Positions 26,428 to 36,336 of a DNA stretch of 36,336 nt are shown here, in pieces. Below the pieces are notes generated by a model that saw only the letters and a program-made list of their open reading frames with translations, was not told the DNA's origin and did no database searches. Positions within the stretch are counted from its first letter, which is position 1; every line of letters begins with the position of its first letter. The translations under genes were made by a program, and so were the position numbers. This DNA comes from Pseudomonadota bacterium. GTDB taxonomy: Bacteria; Pseudomonadota; Gammaproteobacteria; Burkholderiales; Burkholderiaceae_C. Location of the stretch: assembly GCA_031119395.1 (NCBI GenBank), contig JAVHYA010000049.1, forward strand, positions 1 to 36,336. Direction: 5' to 3'.

Positions 26428-28023
26428 ATGAGCGAAGCGCTTCGTTGTGACCGCGCGCCCACCTGGGCCGCGCTGCGCCAGCATTTCGACCGCGAAGGCC
26501 GGGCCTTCGACCTGCGGCGCGCCTTCGAGGCCGACGCCGGCCGCGTGCACGCGCTCAGCCAGGAGGCGCCGCACCTGTTCGCCGACCTGTCGAAGAACCT
26601 GATCGATGCGCCCACCGAGGCGCTGCTGCTGCAACTGGCGCGCGAATGTGGCCTGGAGGCGCACCGCGACGCGATGTTCGCCGGCCGCCACATCAACCAC
26701 ACCGAAGACCGGGCGGTGATGCACTGGCTGCTGCGCCAGCCCAAGGATTCGGTGCCAAAAGCGGCTGCAGCACCCGCCGGTATTGCGCAGGGCGCTACGG
26801 AAAACATAGCATCCGAGCATGCGCGCGTGCACGAAACGCTGGACGCCATGCTGGCCTACGCCGAGAAGGTGCGCGCCGACCACACGATCACCGATGTGGT
26901 GAACATCGGCATCGGCGGCTCCGACCTCGGCCCGCAGATGGCGGTGCTGGCGCTGGCCGAGTTCGTCGCACCGGGCAAGCACTTCCATTTCGTCTCGAAC
27001 GTCGACGGGCATGAACTGGCCGCCGTGCTCAAGGGGCTGGCGCCCGAGCACACGCTGTTCCTCATCGCGTCCAAGACCTTCACCACGGCCGAAACCATGG
27101 CCAACGCGCAGTCGGCCAAGCGCTGGTACGAGCAATCGGGCGGCACCGACATCGCGGGCCATTTCGCCGCGCTGACCACCAACGTCGACGCTGCGAAGCA
27201 GTTCGGCATCGACACCACCTTCGGCTTCTGGGACTGGGTGGGCGGGCGCTACTCGATGTGGTCGGCCATCGGCCTGCCCGTCGCGCTGGCCGTCGGCGCC
27301 GAGGGCTTCCGCCGCTTCCTGGCCGGTGCGCATGCGATGGACGAGCATTTCCGCACCGCGCCGCTGGAGCGCAATCTGCCGGTGCGCCTGGGCCTGCTGG
27401 ACGTCTGGTACCGCAACTTCCACGGCTTCACCAGCCGCTGCATCGCGCCCTACCACGCGGCGCTGCGTCGCCTGCCGGCCTACCTGCAGCAGCTCGAGAT
27501 GGAAAGCAACGGCAAGCAGGTCGATGCCCAGGGGCAAGCCGTCACCTACGGCACCTCGCCGGTGCTGTGGGGCGAGCCGGGCACCAACGGGCAGCACGCC
27601 TACTTCCAGATGCTGCATCAGGGCACCGACGTCGTGCCGCTGGAATTCATCGCCGTGCACGAGGCCGGCCACGACCTGCCGGGCCACCAGCCCAAGCTGC
27701 TGGCCAATGCGATCGCGCAGGCGCAGGCGTTGATGGTCGGAAAGAAGGACGACGGCGGGCACAAGAACTTTCCGGGCAACCGCCCGAGCACCTTCTTCGT
27801 GTTCGAGCGCCTCACGCCCGAGGTGCTGGGTGCCTTCGTCGCGCTGTACGAGCACCGCGTGTTCACCAGCGGCGCGCTCTGGGGCATCAACAGCTTCGAC
27901 CAGTGGGGCGTGGAGCTGGGCAAGGTGCTGGCCAAGGACCTGGAGCCGCGCCTGGCATCCGGCGACACGGCGGGGCTGGACGCGTCCACGGCTGCGCTCG
28001 TGCAGCGGCTGGGGCAGCGCTGA
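26428..28023 (+). CDS. pgi: Glucose-6-phosphate isomerase
   Basis: A 531-residue PGI interconverting glucose 6-phosphate and fructose 6-phosphate. Visible blocks are NIGIGGSDLGPQM, SKTFTTAETMAN, the signature DWVGGRYSMWSAIGLP, the catalytic Glu region WGEPGTNGQHAYFQMLHQGT and the second signature region GALWGINSFDQWGVELGK. A low-complexity insertion at about residues 107-133 (SVPKAAAAPAGIAQGATENI) includes a 17-bp dispersed palindrome. It lies in the loop before LDAMLAYAEK, away from the active site, so the enzyme is probably functional. Confidence 0.97.
   Translation: MSEALRCDRAPTWAALRQHFDREGRAFDLRRAFEADAGRVHALSQEAPHLFADLSKNLIDAPTEALLLQLARECGLEAHRDAMFAGRHINHTEDRAVMHWLLRQPKDSVPKAAAAPAGIAQGATENIASEHARVHETLDAMLAYAEKVRADHTITDVVNIGIGGSDLGPQMAVLALAEFVAPGKHFHFVSNVDGHELAAVLKGLAPEHTLFLIASKTFTTAETMANAQSAKRWYEQSGGTDIAGHFAALTTNVDAAKQFGIDTTFGFWDWVGGRYSMWSAIGLPVALAVGAEGFRRFLAGAHAMDEHFRTAPLERNLPVRLGLLDVWYRNFHGFTSRCIAPYHAALRRLPAYLQQLEMESNGKQVDAQGQAVTYGTSPVLWGEPGTNGQHAYFQMLHQGTDVVPLEFIAVHEAGHDLPGHQPKLLANAIAQAQALMVGKKDDGGHKNFPGNRPSTFFVFERLTPEVLGAFVALYEHRVFTSGALWGINSFDQWGVELGKVLAKDLEPRLASGDTAGLDASTAALVQRLGQR
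26794..26810. repeat. Dispersed 17-bp palindrome, copy 4 (inside pgi)
   Basis: GCTAC-GGAAAAC-ATAGC, encoding A-T-E-N-I-A (residues 123-128) of pgi. It is read in the same frame as copy 1 in the signal peptide of binding protein 2. Confidence 0.6.
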
Positions 28024-28069
28024 TGCGGCAGGCGGGCGCGGTGCGCCGCGCCTGCCTGCGCTGCGCACG

Positions 28070-28882
28070 TCAGCCGAATCGCAGCGTGCGCAGCCCCACG
28101 CTGCGGTCGATCCACACCACCGCCGCCAGCGTCAGCACGATGCTCACCGTGGACACTGCGGCGGCTGTCGGGTCGAAGTCCCAGCGCAGGTAGTCGAAGA
28201 GCTGCAGCGGCAGCGTGGTCATGCCCACGCCCTTGAGCAGCAAGGACATGTTGAACAGGTCGAAGGAGATCACGAAGGCGAACAGCGCGCCCGTGATCAG
28301 CCCCGGCTTGATGAGCGGCAGCGTCACCCGCACGAAGGCCCGCGCGGGCGAAGCCCCGAGGCTGCGCGCGGCCTGCTCCAGCGAGCCGTCCTGGTTGTAG
28401 AGCGCGGAGGCCACGTTGGTGAAGACATAGGGCAGCGTCACCAGCACGTGGCCCACCACCAGCCCGAACACCGTGCGCGTGCCGATGCCCGTCGCGTACA
28501 GGAAGAACAGCAGCGCGATGGCGGTGAGGATCTCCGGCAGCATCAGCGGCATCATGAGCAGCAGCCGCAGCGCCTCGCGCGTGCGCGTGGCATGGCGCAC
28601 CACGTACAGCGCTGCGCCGGTGCCGATCAGCGTGGCCCCCACCGTGGCCGCCGCCGCCAGCGCGAGCGAGGTGCCCATGGCCCGCATGAAGCCCTCGTTG
28701 GCGAACAGGGCGCCGAACCAGCGCAGCGACAGGCCCTGCGGCGGGAAGGTCAGGAACTCGCCCGCGTTGAGCGACATGAGCACGATCACCACGATCGGCA
28801 GCAACAGGAAGGCGTACACCGCGCCGATGAAGACGCGCAGCAGCGCGTCGGCGGCGCGGTCCGCGACCACGGATCCGTTCAT
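28070..28882 (-). CDS. PotC-like ABC permease
   Basis: A 270-residue permease of the spermidine/putrescine-opine type with six predicted helices. The first is in ALLRVFIGAVYAFLLLPIVV, and the ATPase-contact loop is SLEQAARSLGASPARAF. It is the last gene of the minus-strand operon. Start ATG 28882 overlaps the preceding permease stop by four bases (ATGA), supporting coupling. Nothing resembling an intrinsic terminator is visible in the 46 bases before pgi ends. Confidence 0.92.
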   Translation of the reverse strand: MNGSVVADRAADALLRVFIGAVYAFLLLPIVVIVLMSLNAGEFLTFPPQGLSLRWFGALFANEGFMRAMGTSLALAAAATVGATLIGTGAALYVVRHATRTREALRLLLMMPLMLPEILTAIALLFFLYATGIGTRTVFGLVVGHVLVTLPYVFTNVASALYNQDGSLEQAARSLGASPARAFVRVTLPLIKPGLITGALFAFVISFDLFNMSLLLKGVGMTTLPLQLFDYLRWDFDPTAAAVSTVSIVLTLAAVVWIDRSVGLRTLRFG

Positions 28883-29780
28883 GCCAGTCCCCTCGAAAGC
28901 CGGCGCGTCAGCCGCGCATAGGCAGCCACCGCGAGCATGCCGCAGGCCGTGAGCACCAGTGCCTGCGCGGCGCCCGCGGGCCACTGGAAGTTGTCGATCA
29001 GGCTCTGCACCACCAGCACCGACACCGTCTTCACCTGCGCCCCGCCCAGCATCACCGGCGTGACGTAGGCGCTGAGCGTGAGCACGAAGACCAGCACCGT
29101 GCCGGCCTGGATGCCGGGCCACGACAGCGGCAGCGACACCCGCAGGAAGGCCTTGAGCCGCGACGCGCCCAGCGAGCGCGCCGCGGCCTCCAGGCTGGGG
29201 TCGATGCTCTGGATCACGCCCACCAGCGGCAGGATCATGAAGGGCAGGAACACGTGCACCAGCGCGATGGTCACGCCCAGGCGGTTGTTCATCAGCGCCA
29301 GACCCGTGTCGATCCAGCCCAGGTCGATCAGCGCGCGGTTGATCACCCCGTTGCCCGACAGCAGGATCAGCCAGCCGAAACTGCGCACCACCACGCCCAC
29401 CAGCAGCGGCGAGAGCACCAGCACGTACAGCAGGCCGGCCCAGCGCGAGCGTGTGCGCGCCAGGTGGAAGGCGACGGGATAGCCCAGCAGCAGGCAGATG
29501 GGCGTCACCGTGAGGCCCAGCAGCAGCGTGTCGCCCAGCACGCCGAGCAGGTAGCCGTCGGTGAGCGCACGCGTGTAGTTGCCCAGTGTCAGGCCTGCGC
29601 CGTAGGGCGCGCCGACGGCGGGTGGCCGCAGGCTCATGAGCAGGATGTTCAGGTAGGGCAGCAGCAGGAACACGCCCAGCAGCACCAGCGCCGGGGCGAT
29701 GAGCCAGAAGGCGCGGCTGCGCGGCATGGCGGCCGCCGTCGGCAGGGGCGCCGCGGCCGGCGCGGCGAGCGTGGACGCGC

Positions 29781-29784
<4 letters not shown>
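28879..29784 (-). CDS. PotB-like ABC permease
   Basis: A 301-residue permease, partner of the PotC-like protein. The N-terminus is Ala/Pro-rich and cytoplasmic (about 24 residues), followed by the helix AFWLIAPALVLLGVFLLLPY. A large periplasmic loop and five more helices follow, with the EAA loop PSLEAAARSLGASRLKAF. ATG 29784 overlaps the ATPase stop by four bases. Confidence 0.93.
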
Positions 29785-30904
<1,120 letters not shown>

Positions 30905-30908
<4 letters not shown>

Positions 30909-31951
30909 TTGATCTCCCGGTTCCAGCGGTCGGTGATGGCCGGCAGCTGCGGGTTCACCTTGGCCCAGTCGAACTGCACGATGGAGGACATGGACTTGCC
31001 GTTGATCGGCACGTCGGCCGCCAGCGCCGGGTCGAGCTTCACCTGGGTGTTGGTGGGCGAGGTGAAGAACTCCTTGGCCATCGACTCCTGCACCTCGGGA
31101 CGCAGGATGAAGTTGAGGTACTGGTAGGCCGCTTCCTTGTCGGGCGCGTGCTTGAGGATGTTGAAGGACTGTTCGAAGGCCACCACGCCTTCGCTCGGCA
31201 CCACCATCTCGACCGGCACGCCCTTCTTCTTGAGCGCCACGATCTCGGGGAAGTCGATCACCGCCACGGTGACATCGCCGCGCGTGAGCATGGTCGACAG
31301 CGTGCCGCTCCAGTCGGCCTGCTGGAAGGGCAGCAGCTTCTTGATCTCGACGAAGGCGCGGTCGATGGCGTCCTGCGAGCCGCCGTAGATCTTGGCGGTC
31401 ATCAGCAGGAACAGCATGGCCGCCGTGTTGCCGATCTGGTAGAGGCCGATCTTTCCCTTGAACTCGGGGTTGTTCCAGAGATCGGCCCACGATTTGGGCG
31501 GCGTCTTGACCAGGTCCTTGCGGTAGCCGATGCCGATGGTCGAGACGATGCCGCGCACGCCGTTGTCACCCGGGTTGCGCAGGTTGGGATACACATGGGC
31601 CAGGTTGGGCACCTTGGCCGCCGGAATGGGTTCGAAGTAGCCCTCGGCCCGCACCACGCTGGCGATGTTCTCGTTGACCATCAGCACGCTGTAGGGCGGC
31701 TTCTCGATGCCGGCGGCGCGCAGGTTGGCGATGAAGTTCTTGCCCAGGCCCACGTCCAGCGTGGGCTTGACGCCGCTGATCTTCTCGAAGGCCGGCATCA
31801 GGTCGGTGCGCCAGAACTTCTCCCAGCGGCCGCCGTAGGTGTTGATCACCAGCGGCGCGGCCGCCAGCGAAGGCAGGGCGGGCAGGCCGAGGGCGGCGGC
31901 GGTACCCAGGCCACGGGCCAGCAGGTCGCGGCGGTTGAGCGGAAAGGTCAT
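30905..31951 (-). CDS. PotD-like periplasmic binding protein with Tat signal
   Basis: A 348-residue binding protein of the SBP_bac_8/PotD group. The N-terminus LNRRDLLARGLGTAAALGLP is a good twin-arginine signal, ending near SLAAA, which suggests export in folded form. The mature domain starts LVINTYGGRWEKFWRTDLMP. The usual polyamine-binding acidic pattern cannot be confirmed by eye, so polyamines, opines or another cationic nitrogen compound are open. CCGGAG precedes ATG 31951 by 9 bases. It lies 40 bases downstream of the oxygenase gene. Confidence 0.9.
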
Positions 31952-31991
31952 GACAGCACTCCGGAAGGTTGAAGAGGAAGGGGCCGCGGTT

Positions 31992-32975
31992 TCAGGCCAC
32001 GGGGGCAGGCTCGCTGGGCTTGCGGTAGTCGTAGTTGCGGTTGAGCCGCTCGAGCAGGTAGTCGCCATAGCGCACCGGCGGGTGCTGCGGCGGATGGGCC
32101 GCATCGGTGCAGGTGGGCAGGCATTCGATGAGCGTGTCCATCGAGGGGTCGAGGAAGTAGGGCAGCGAGTAGCGGTCGCCGCCGGAGCGGTTGATGACGC
32201 GGTGCGGCGTGGAGACCAGGCGCCCGTTGGTCCAGCGCGCCAGCATGTCGCCCACGTTGAGCACGTAGGTGTCGGGGATGGGTGGCGCTTCGATCCAGTC
32301 GCCGCCGCGCGGACGCACCTGCAGGCCGCCGGAGTCGTCCTGGGCCAGCAGCGTGATGATCCCGTAGTCGGTGTGGGGGGCGGAGCCGATCTGCTCGTCC
32401 TCGGCAGGCGGCTGCGGCGGATAGTGCAGCGCGCGCAGGAAGGTGGTGGGGTGGTCGAAGTGGTGGTCCAGCGCGGTGGCCGGCAGGCCCAGCGCCAGCG
32501 CGATCAGGCGCACGATGTGGCGGCCCAGCGCATCCACCTCGCGCACGTAGGCCAGCATGGCGGGCTTGAAGCCCGGCAGCCAGTCGGGCCACTGGTTGGG
32601 GCCCTGCATGGGCAGGCCGGCGAGCAGGCCGGGGTCGTCGGGCGGCAGCTCGTGCATGAGCATCAGCGATTCGCTCATGTTCGGCCGCGTCACCTTCGCC
32701 ACCGTGGAGGTGACGATGGTGGAGCTGGCCATGCCCATGTAGCCGCGGTGGGAGGCGTTGATGGCCAGCGACTGCTTCTGCGCCAGCGTCGAGGCATGGA
32801 AGTCGCGCGACGCGGCGAAGGCGGCCTCGCGCGTGGCGGGCGCCACGTTGTGGCCGGCGATGTAGGCGAAGCCGATCTGGCTCAGGGCCTCGAACAGCGC
32901 GCCGGCGTTGTGCTGCGCCAGGGGTGCGTCGGCGTCCAGGCTGCCCTGCAGGTCGACGATGGGGATGTGCTTCAT
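31992..32975 (-). CDS. Isopenicillin-N-synthase-like Fe(II)/2-oxoglutarate oxygenase
   Basis: A 327-residue oxygenase of the DIOX_N plus 2OG-FeII_Oxy type. The iron triad is H201 and D203 (APHTDYGIITLL) and H258 (VSTPHRVINRSG); the 2-oxoglutarate-binding RxS is R268-S270 (DRYSLPYF). The N-terminal DIOX_N domain starts IPIVDL. Such enzymes hydroxylate or open small molecules; thymine-7-hydroxylase is one member acting on a base. The gene sits one base after the cysteine hydrolase stop, between two importers, so it likely acts on the imported compound. Confidence 0.9.
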   Translation of the reverse strand: MKHIPIVDLQGSLDADAPLAQHNAGALFEALSQIGFAYIAGHNVAPATREAAFAASRDFHASTLAQKQSLAINASHRGYMGMASSTIVTSTVAKVTRPNMSESLMLMHELPPDDPGLLAGLPMQGPNQWPDWLPGFKPAMLAYVREVDALGRHIVRLIALALGLPATALDHHFDHPTTFLRALHYPPQPPAEDEQIGSAPHTDYGIITLLAQDDSGGLQVRPRGGDWIEAPPIPDTYVLNVGDMLARWTNGRLVSTPHRVINRSGGDRYSLPYFLDPSMDTLIECLPTCTDAAHPPQHPPVRYGDYLLERLNRNYDYRKPSEPAPVA

Positions 32976-32976
32976 T

Positions 32977-33678
32977 TCAGAGTTCTTTCGATGTTTGGAG
33001 AACGCGCTGGCGCCACGTGGCCAGCAGGTCGGCCGAGCTCATCACCAGCCCCAGGTGCAGCGACACCATGGCCAGCGCGGCCTGTTCCAGCGCCTCGTCG
33101 GTGCCGCGCACCAGGTCCTGCAGCACGATGACGCGGTAGTTGCGGTTGCTGGCGTCGAAGGCGGTGTTGAGCACGCAGCAGTCGGTGAAGCCGCCGTCCA
33201 GCACCACGGTCTCGATGCGCTGGTTGCGCAGCAGGAAGTCCAGGTCGGTGGGATAGAAGGCCGACAGGCGGCGCTTGTTCTCCACCTTCAGGTCGCCGGG
33301 CTCGACGCGCGTGACCCATTCGGTCCAGCGAGTGCCTTCGATGGCATGCGCATCGGCATTGGGGATCGGGCCGACGTGCAGCGGAAAGGTGCGCCGCCAT
33401 GCCGACGGGATGCCGCCGATGTCGTCGGCGCCGCCCTCGCGCAGCACCGACTTGACGTGCACGATGCGCCCGCCGAGCGCCCGCACCTGGTCGTGGAAGG
33501 CGTCGATGGGGGCGACCACGTCGCGCGCCCGGGGCGCCGGGCAGGGGCAGTCGGGCGAGTCGTCCAGGTGGCCGCGGTGCATGTCGATGGAGAGCACGGC
33601 GGTGCGGGACAGGTCCAGGTAGTCGGCGAACCGGGCCGGGTCGAGCTCGCGCGGCTGGTTGTAGACGTAGGCGCGCAT
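32977..33678 (-). CDS. Cysteine hydrolase of the isochorismatase family
   Basis: A 233-residue isochorismatase-like amidohydrolase. The family triad is D32 (VLSIDMHRGHL), K135 (VENKRRLSAFYPTDL) and Cys in GGFTDCCVLNTAFDA (C168 by alignment to the CV..TA pattern). Relatives include ureidoacrylate amidohydrolase RutB, N-carbamoylsarcosine amidase, biuret hydrolase and nicotinamidase. A Cys-Pro-rich stretch (SPDCPCPAP, 41-49) between D32 and the core is unusual. Its ATG shares one base with the upstream permease stop. An amide- or carbamoyl-splitting step on the imported substrate is inferred. Confidence 0.9.
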   Translation of the reverse strand: MRAYVYNQPRELDPARFADYLDLSRTAVLSIDMHRGHLDDSPDCPCPAPRARDVVAPIDAFHDQVRALGGRIVHVKSVLREGGADDIGGIPSAWRRTFPLHVGPIPNADAHAIEGTRWTEWVTRVEPGDLKVENKRRLSAFYPTDLDFLLRNQRIETVVLDGGFTDCCVLNTAFDASNRNYRVIVLQDLVRGTDEALEQAALAMVSLHLGLVMSSADLLATWRQRVLQTSKEL

Positions 33679-34622
33679 CAGCGTCGCTCCTCTCGCAGGT
33701 AGGGTTGGCCGAGGGCGCCGGGCTCGTCGTGCACGGCCTGGCCGCCGCGGCGCGCCAGGGCCACCCACACCATCACGCCGAGCGTGACGACGTAGGGCGT
33801 CATCAGCACGAAGTACTGGGGCAGTTGCACGCCGGCCGCGGCCAGCTGGGGGATCAGCGCCTCGATGCAGCCGAAGAGCAGCGCGCCCGCCAGCGCCCGC
33901 CAGGGCGACCAGCGCGCGAAGATCACCAGCGCCACCGCGATCCAGCCGCGCCCGCCGGTCATCCCCGCGATCCACAGCTTGGTGCCCACCACCGAGATGT
34001 AGGCCCCCGCCAGGCCGACCAGCGCCGAGCCGGCCACCACCGCGCCGAAGCGCCACAGCGGCACCGAGATGCCGGCCGCATCGGCCGCCTGTGGGTTCTC
34101 GCCCACCGCGCGCAGACGCAGGCCGGGCGTGCTGCGGTTGAGCCAGTGCACCGCGGCCCAGAACAGCAGCGGCACCAGGTACACGATCAGGTTCTGGTTG
34201 AAAAGGCGGCCCACCAGCGGCAGCTCCGACAAGAGCGGAATCGGCAGCGCGCCGAAGCTGCTGACGGGCTTGTTGGTCCAGTCCAGCACCGTGCCCAGCA
34301 GGCCGGTCAGGCCCTGGCAGAAGAAGACCAGCGCCAGGCCCGCGATCACCTGCTGGATGCGCAGCACGATCACCATGAAGGCGAAGAGCAGGGACACCAC
34401 GGCCGCGGCCAGCATGGCCAGCGGCAGCGCGACGGCGGCGTCGTTGAAGGTCAGCATGGCGCCGATGCCGGCCAGCGCGCCCACCAGCATCAGGCCCTCG
34501 GCGCCCAGCGACAGCACGCCCGCGCGTTCGCTCAGGATCAGGCCCAGCGCGGCCAGCGCATAGGGCACGGCGAAGTCGGGCGCATTGCCCAGCCAGTTGG
34601 TGGCGATGGCGAGCAGGTCCAT
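33678..34622 (-). CDS. BMP/nucleoside-type ABC permease (second subunit)
   Basis: A 314-residue permease of the BPD_transp_2 (branched-chain/ribose/BMP) family, hydrophobic nearly throughout. Visible blocks are GLILSERAGVLSLGAEGLML near the N-terminus and RAVGENPQAADAAGISV, the cytoplasmic ATPase-contact loop typical of NupQ/YufQ-like proteins. ATG 34622 comes one base after the stop of the partner permease; an in-frame GTG at 34640 is less likely. Confidence 0.92.
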   Translation of the reverse strand: MDLLAIATNWLGNAPDFAVPYALAALGLILSERAGVLSLGAEGLMLVGALAGIGAMLTFNDAAVALPLAMLAAAVVSLLFAFMVIVLRIQQVIAGLALVFFCQGLTGLLGTVLDWTNKPVSSFGALPIPLLSELPLVGRLFNQNLIVYLVPLLFWAAVHWLNRSTPGLRLRAVGENPQAADAAGISVPLWRFGAVVAGSALVGLAGAYISVVGTKLWIAGMTGGRGWIAVALVIFARWSPWRALAGALLFGCIEALIPQLAAAGVQLPQYFVLMTPYVVTLGVMVWVALARRGGQAVHDEPGALGQPYLREERR

Positions 34623-34623
34623 G

Positions 34624-35757
34624 TCAGCCTTCCATGGCACCGCGGGACACGCGTCGCAGGCGATGGCGGATGAAGAAGTCCGACGAGGCGACGCAGATGA
34701 CCAGGATGGCCTGGATCAGCTGCACCATCGCGAAGGGGATCTGGTAGAAGACCTGCAGGTTGCGGCCCGCCACGAAGAGCATGGCGATCAGCACCGCCAC
34801 CACGCTGGCCGCCAGCGGGTTGTTGCGCGCCAGGAAGGCGATCAGGACGCCCGAGAAGCCGTAGCCCACGTAGAAGGCCTGCGTCAGCCGCCCCTCCTGC
34901 CCTGTCACCACCACGAAGCCCGCCAGCCCCGACAGCGCGCCCGACAGCAGCACCGCCGTGAGCACCATGCGCCCCACCGGCACGCCCAGGGCGCGGGCCA
35001 CGCGCGGGTTGGCATCGACGAAGCGCAGATACAGGCCGGCACGGCTCAGTCCAGTGAACCAGGTGGCCAGCAATGCGGCCAGCACGGCCAGGCCGATGGC
35101 CGCCGTGCCCGGATTGCCGAGCCATTCGGGCAGCCGCTCGAAGGCGCGGAACTGCGGCGAATAGGGGAAGGAATCCTTCGGGTCCTTCCACGCGCCATAG
35201 ACCAGGTGCAGCAGGACGTTGCCCGCCACGTAGTTGAGCATCAGCGAGGCGATGATCTCGTTGACCGCGAGCCGCAGCTTGAGCAGTGCCGGTATCAGGG
35301 CCCAGGCCATGCCCATCGCGACGGCCACCGCGCCCATCAGCGGCAGTCGCAGCGCGGGCGGGCCGACGTCGAACATCGACACGGCGGTCGCGCCGATGGC
35401 GCCGAAGATCATCTGGCCTTCCAGCCCCAGGTTCCAGAAGCGGGCGCGAAAGGCGAGGGCGGCGCCGATGCCCACCAGGATCATGGGTGCGGCCTGGAAC
35501 AGCACGGCCTGGAGGCTCTGCCGGTCCACCAGCGTCTGCATCACGAATTCGTTGAGCAGCTCATGGGCCGGCACGCCCGCCGCCACCAGGATCGCGGCCG
35601 AGATCGCGAGACCGGCCACGATCGCCAGCGCCAGGATCAGCGCCTGCGTCGGCACGGCCATCTGCTGTCGCAGCTCCAGCGTGTAGCGGCGCGAGAAAAG
35701 CGGCACGGGCCTGGCATGCACCGGTGCAGCGGGGGCGTGGATCGCGGTGTCAGTCAT
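34624..35757 (-). CDS. BMP/nucleoside-type ABC permease (first subunit)
   Basis: A 377-residue permease of the same family (NupP/YufP-like). A 35-residue cytoplasmic N-terminus is followed by about nine helices. The block RARFWNLGLEGQMIFGAIGA and the ATPase-contact loop VDANPRVARALGVPVGRM are characteristic. ATG 35757 overlaps the end of the ATPase gene by 8 bases. Importers of this group mostly carry nucleosides, bases or related heterocycles. Confidence 0.92.
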   Translation of the reverse strand: MTDTAIHAPAAPVHARPVPLFSRRYTLELRQQMAVPTQALILALAIVAGLAISAAILVAAGVPAHELLNEFVMQTLVDRQSLQAVLFQAAPMILVGIGAALAFRARFWNLGLEGQMIFGAIGATAVSMFDVGPPALRLPLMGAVAVAMGMAWALIPALLKLRLAVNEIIASLMLNYVAGNVLLHLVYGAWKDPKDSFPYSPQFRAFERLPEWLGNPGTAAIGLAVLAALLATWFTGLSRAGLYLRFVDANPRVARALGVPVGRMVLTAVLLSGALSGLAGFVVVTGQEGRLTQAFYVGYGFSGVLIAFLARNNPLAASVVAVLIAMLFVAGRNLQVFYQIPFAMVQLIQAILVICVASSDFFIRHRLRRVSRGAMEG

Positions 35758-36336
35758 GCGCGACCATGGCCTGCCCGACCTGCTGGCGGTCGGCGGGTTG
35801 ATCGAACTCGGCCACGATGCGTCCGCGCGCCATCACGCCCACGCGGTCGGCCAGGGCCAGCACCTCGTCCAGGTCCTCGCTGATGAGCAGCACGGCAGCG
35901 CCGGCATCGCGCGCGGCGCGCAGCCGGGCATGCACCTCGGCCCCGGCGCGCACGTCCAGGCCACGGCTGGGGCTGTGGGCCAGCACCAGCCGCGGCGCAC
36001 GGCCGAACTCGCGGGCCAGCACCAGCTTCTGGGCATTGCCGCCCGAGAGCAGCGCGGCCTTCTGGTTCAGGTGGCGCACACCCTGCACGTCGAAGGCCTT
36101 CACGGCCTCGCGCGCCTCGGCGGCCATGCGGGCGCGGTCCAGTCGCCAGGCGGGGCCGTAGCGGCCGGCCTGCACCTGGCCGATGCCGAAGTTCTCCACC
36201 ACCGACAGGCCGCCCGCGAGCGCGAGGCCGTAGCGGTCTGCCGGGATGGCAGCGAAATGCGGCAGCCGCCGGCCGGCTTCGGGCGCGTCGTCGTCGGCCG
36301 GAGCGACCGTGCCTTGCAGTCCGTCGGCCATGCCCA
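35750..36336 (-). CDS. BMP/sugar-type double-ABC ATPase, C-terminal part (cut by window edge)
   Basis: The last 195 or so codons of a tandem-domain ATPase of the RbsA/YufO group; the frame is open to the window edge, so the start and first ABC domain lie outside. IPADRYGLALAGGLSVVEN is the typical block before the second signature. LSGGNAQKLVLAREF is the signature motif and LVLAHSPSRGLDV the Walker B region, where His-Ser-Pro stands in place of the usual Gln-Pro-Thr. It belongs to the importer formed with the two following permeases. Confidence 0.88.
   Translation of the reverse strand, partial: GMADGLQGTVAPADDDAPEAGRRLPHFAAIPADRYGLALAGGLSVVENFGIGQVQAGRYGPAWRLDRARMAAEAREAVKAFDVQGVRHLNQKAALLSGGNAQKLVLAREFGRAPRLVLAHSPSRGLDVRAGAEVHARLRAARDAGAAVLLISEDLDEVLALADRVGVMARGRIVAEFDQPADRQQVGQAMVAHD

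Overview
The window looks like a chromosomal segment of a high-GC betaproteobacterium of the Comamonadaceae (Variovorax/Acidovorax type). The support is the strong G/C third-position bias, Comamonadaceae-style 16-strand porins ending in Phe, a Coq7-type ubiquinone hydroxylase, several periplasmic-binding-protein ABC importers, and a dispersed 17-bp palindrome of the GCTAY-N7-RTAGC type. The genus is inference. I see no rRNA, tRNA, CRISPR array or recognisable transcription factor anywhere in the window. No gene-free stretch exceeds 300 bases; the longest are 4132-4410 (5' region of a porin) and 15704-15968 (leader of a symporter operon, holding one dispersed palindrome).

Region 1 (1-5.8 kb): a tyrosine recombinase gene lies tail-to-tail with a porin gene. 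A second, paralogous porin points the other way 1.6 kb further on, with an OsmC-family gene and coq7 between them. The two porins share a perfect 63-bp inverted repeat at the signal-peptide codons (2691-2753 and 4428-4490), with sharp edges. One porin has a normal start and Shine-Dalgarno. The other has a replaced start, no Shine-Dalgarno, and a strong intrinsic terminator/small-RNA unit directly upstream. This is the layout expected of an invertible porin expression switch and is the most interesting observation here.

Region 2 (5.8-15.7 kb): a dipeptide/oligopeptide-type ABC importer operon with two paralogous binding proteins, two permeases, two ATPases and an embedded M20 amidohydrolase. 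It is followed by a class III extradiol dioxygenase-family protein with a Tat-like leader. An intrinsic terminator sits between the first binding protein and the first permease.

Region 3 (15.9-28.0 kb): a DUF3311/sodium:solute symporter pair converges on zwf. Divergent from zwf is an AfuABC/FbpABC-type importer (binding protein, fused double permease, ATPase), then a YihX-like HAD phosphatase, a lipocalin on the other strand, and a tal-pgi pair. Together zwf, tal, pgi, the phosphatase and the transporter suggest sugar-phosphate uptake and entry into the pentose-phosphate/Entner-Doudoroff routes.

Region 4 (28.0-36.3 kb, all minus strand): a tightly packed operon entering from beyond the right edge. 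It encodes a BMP/nucleoside-type ABC importer (partial ATPase, two permeases), a cysteine hydrolase of the isochorismatase family, an isopenicillin-N-synthase-like Fe(II)/2-oxoglutarate oxygenase, and a complete PotABCD-like importer. It reads as a catabolic operon for an unidentified nitrogen compound, perhaps a nucleobase-like one.
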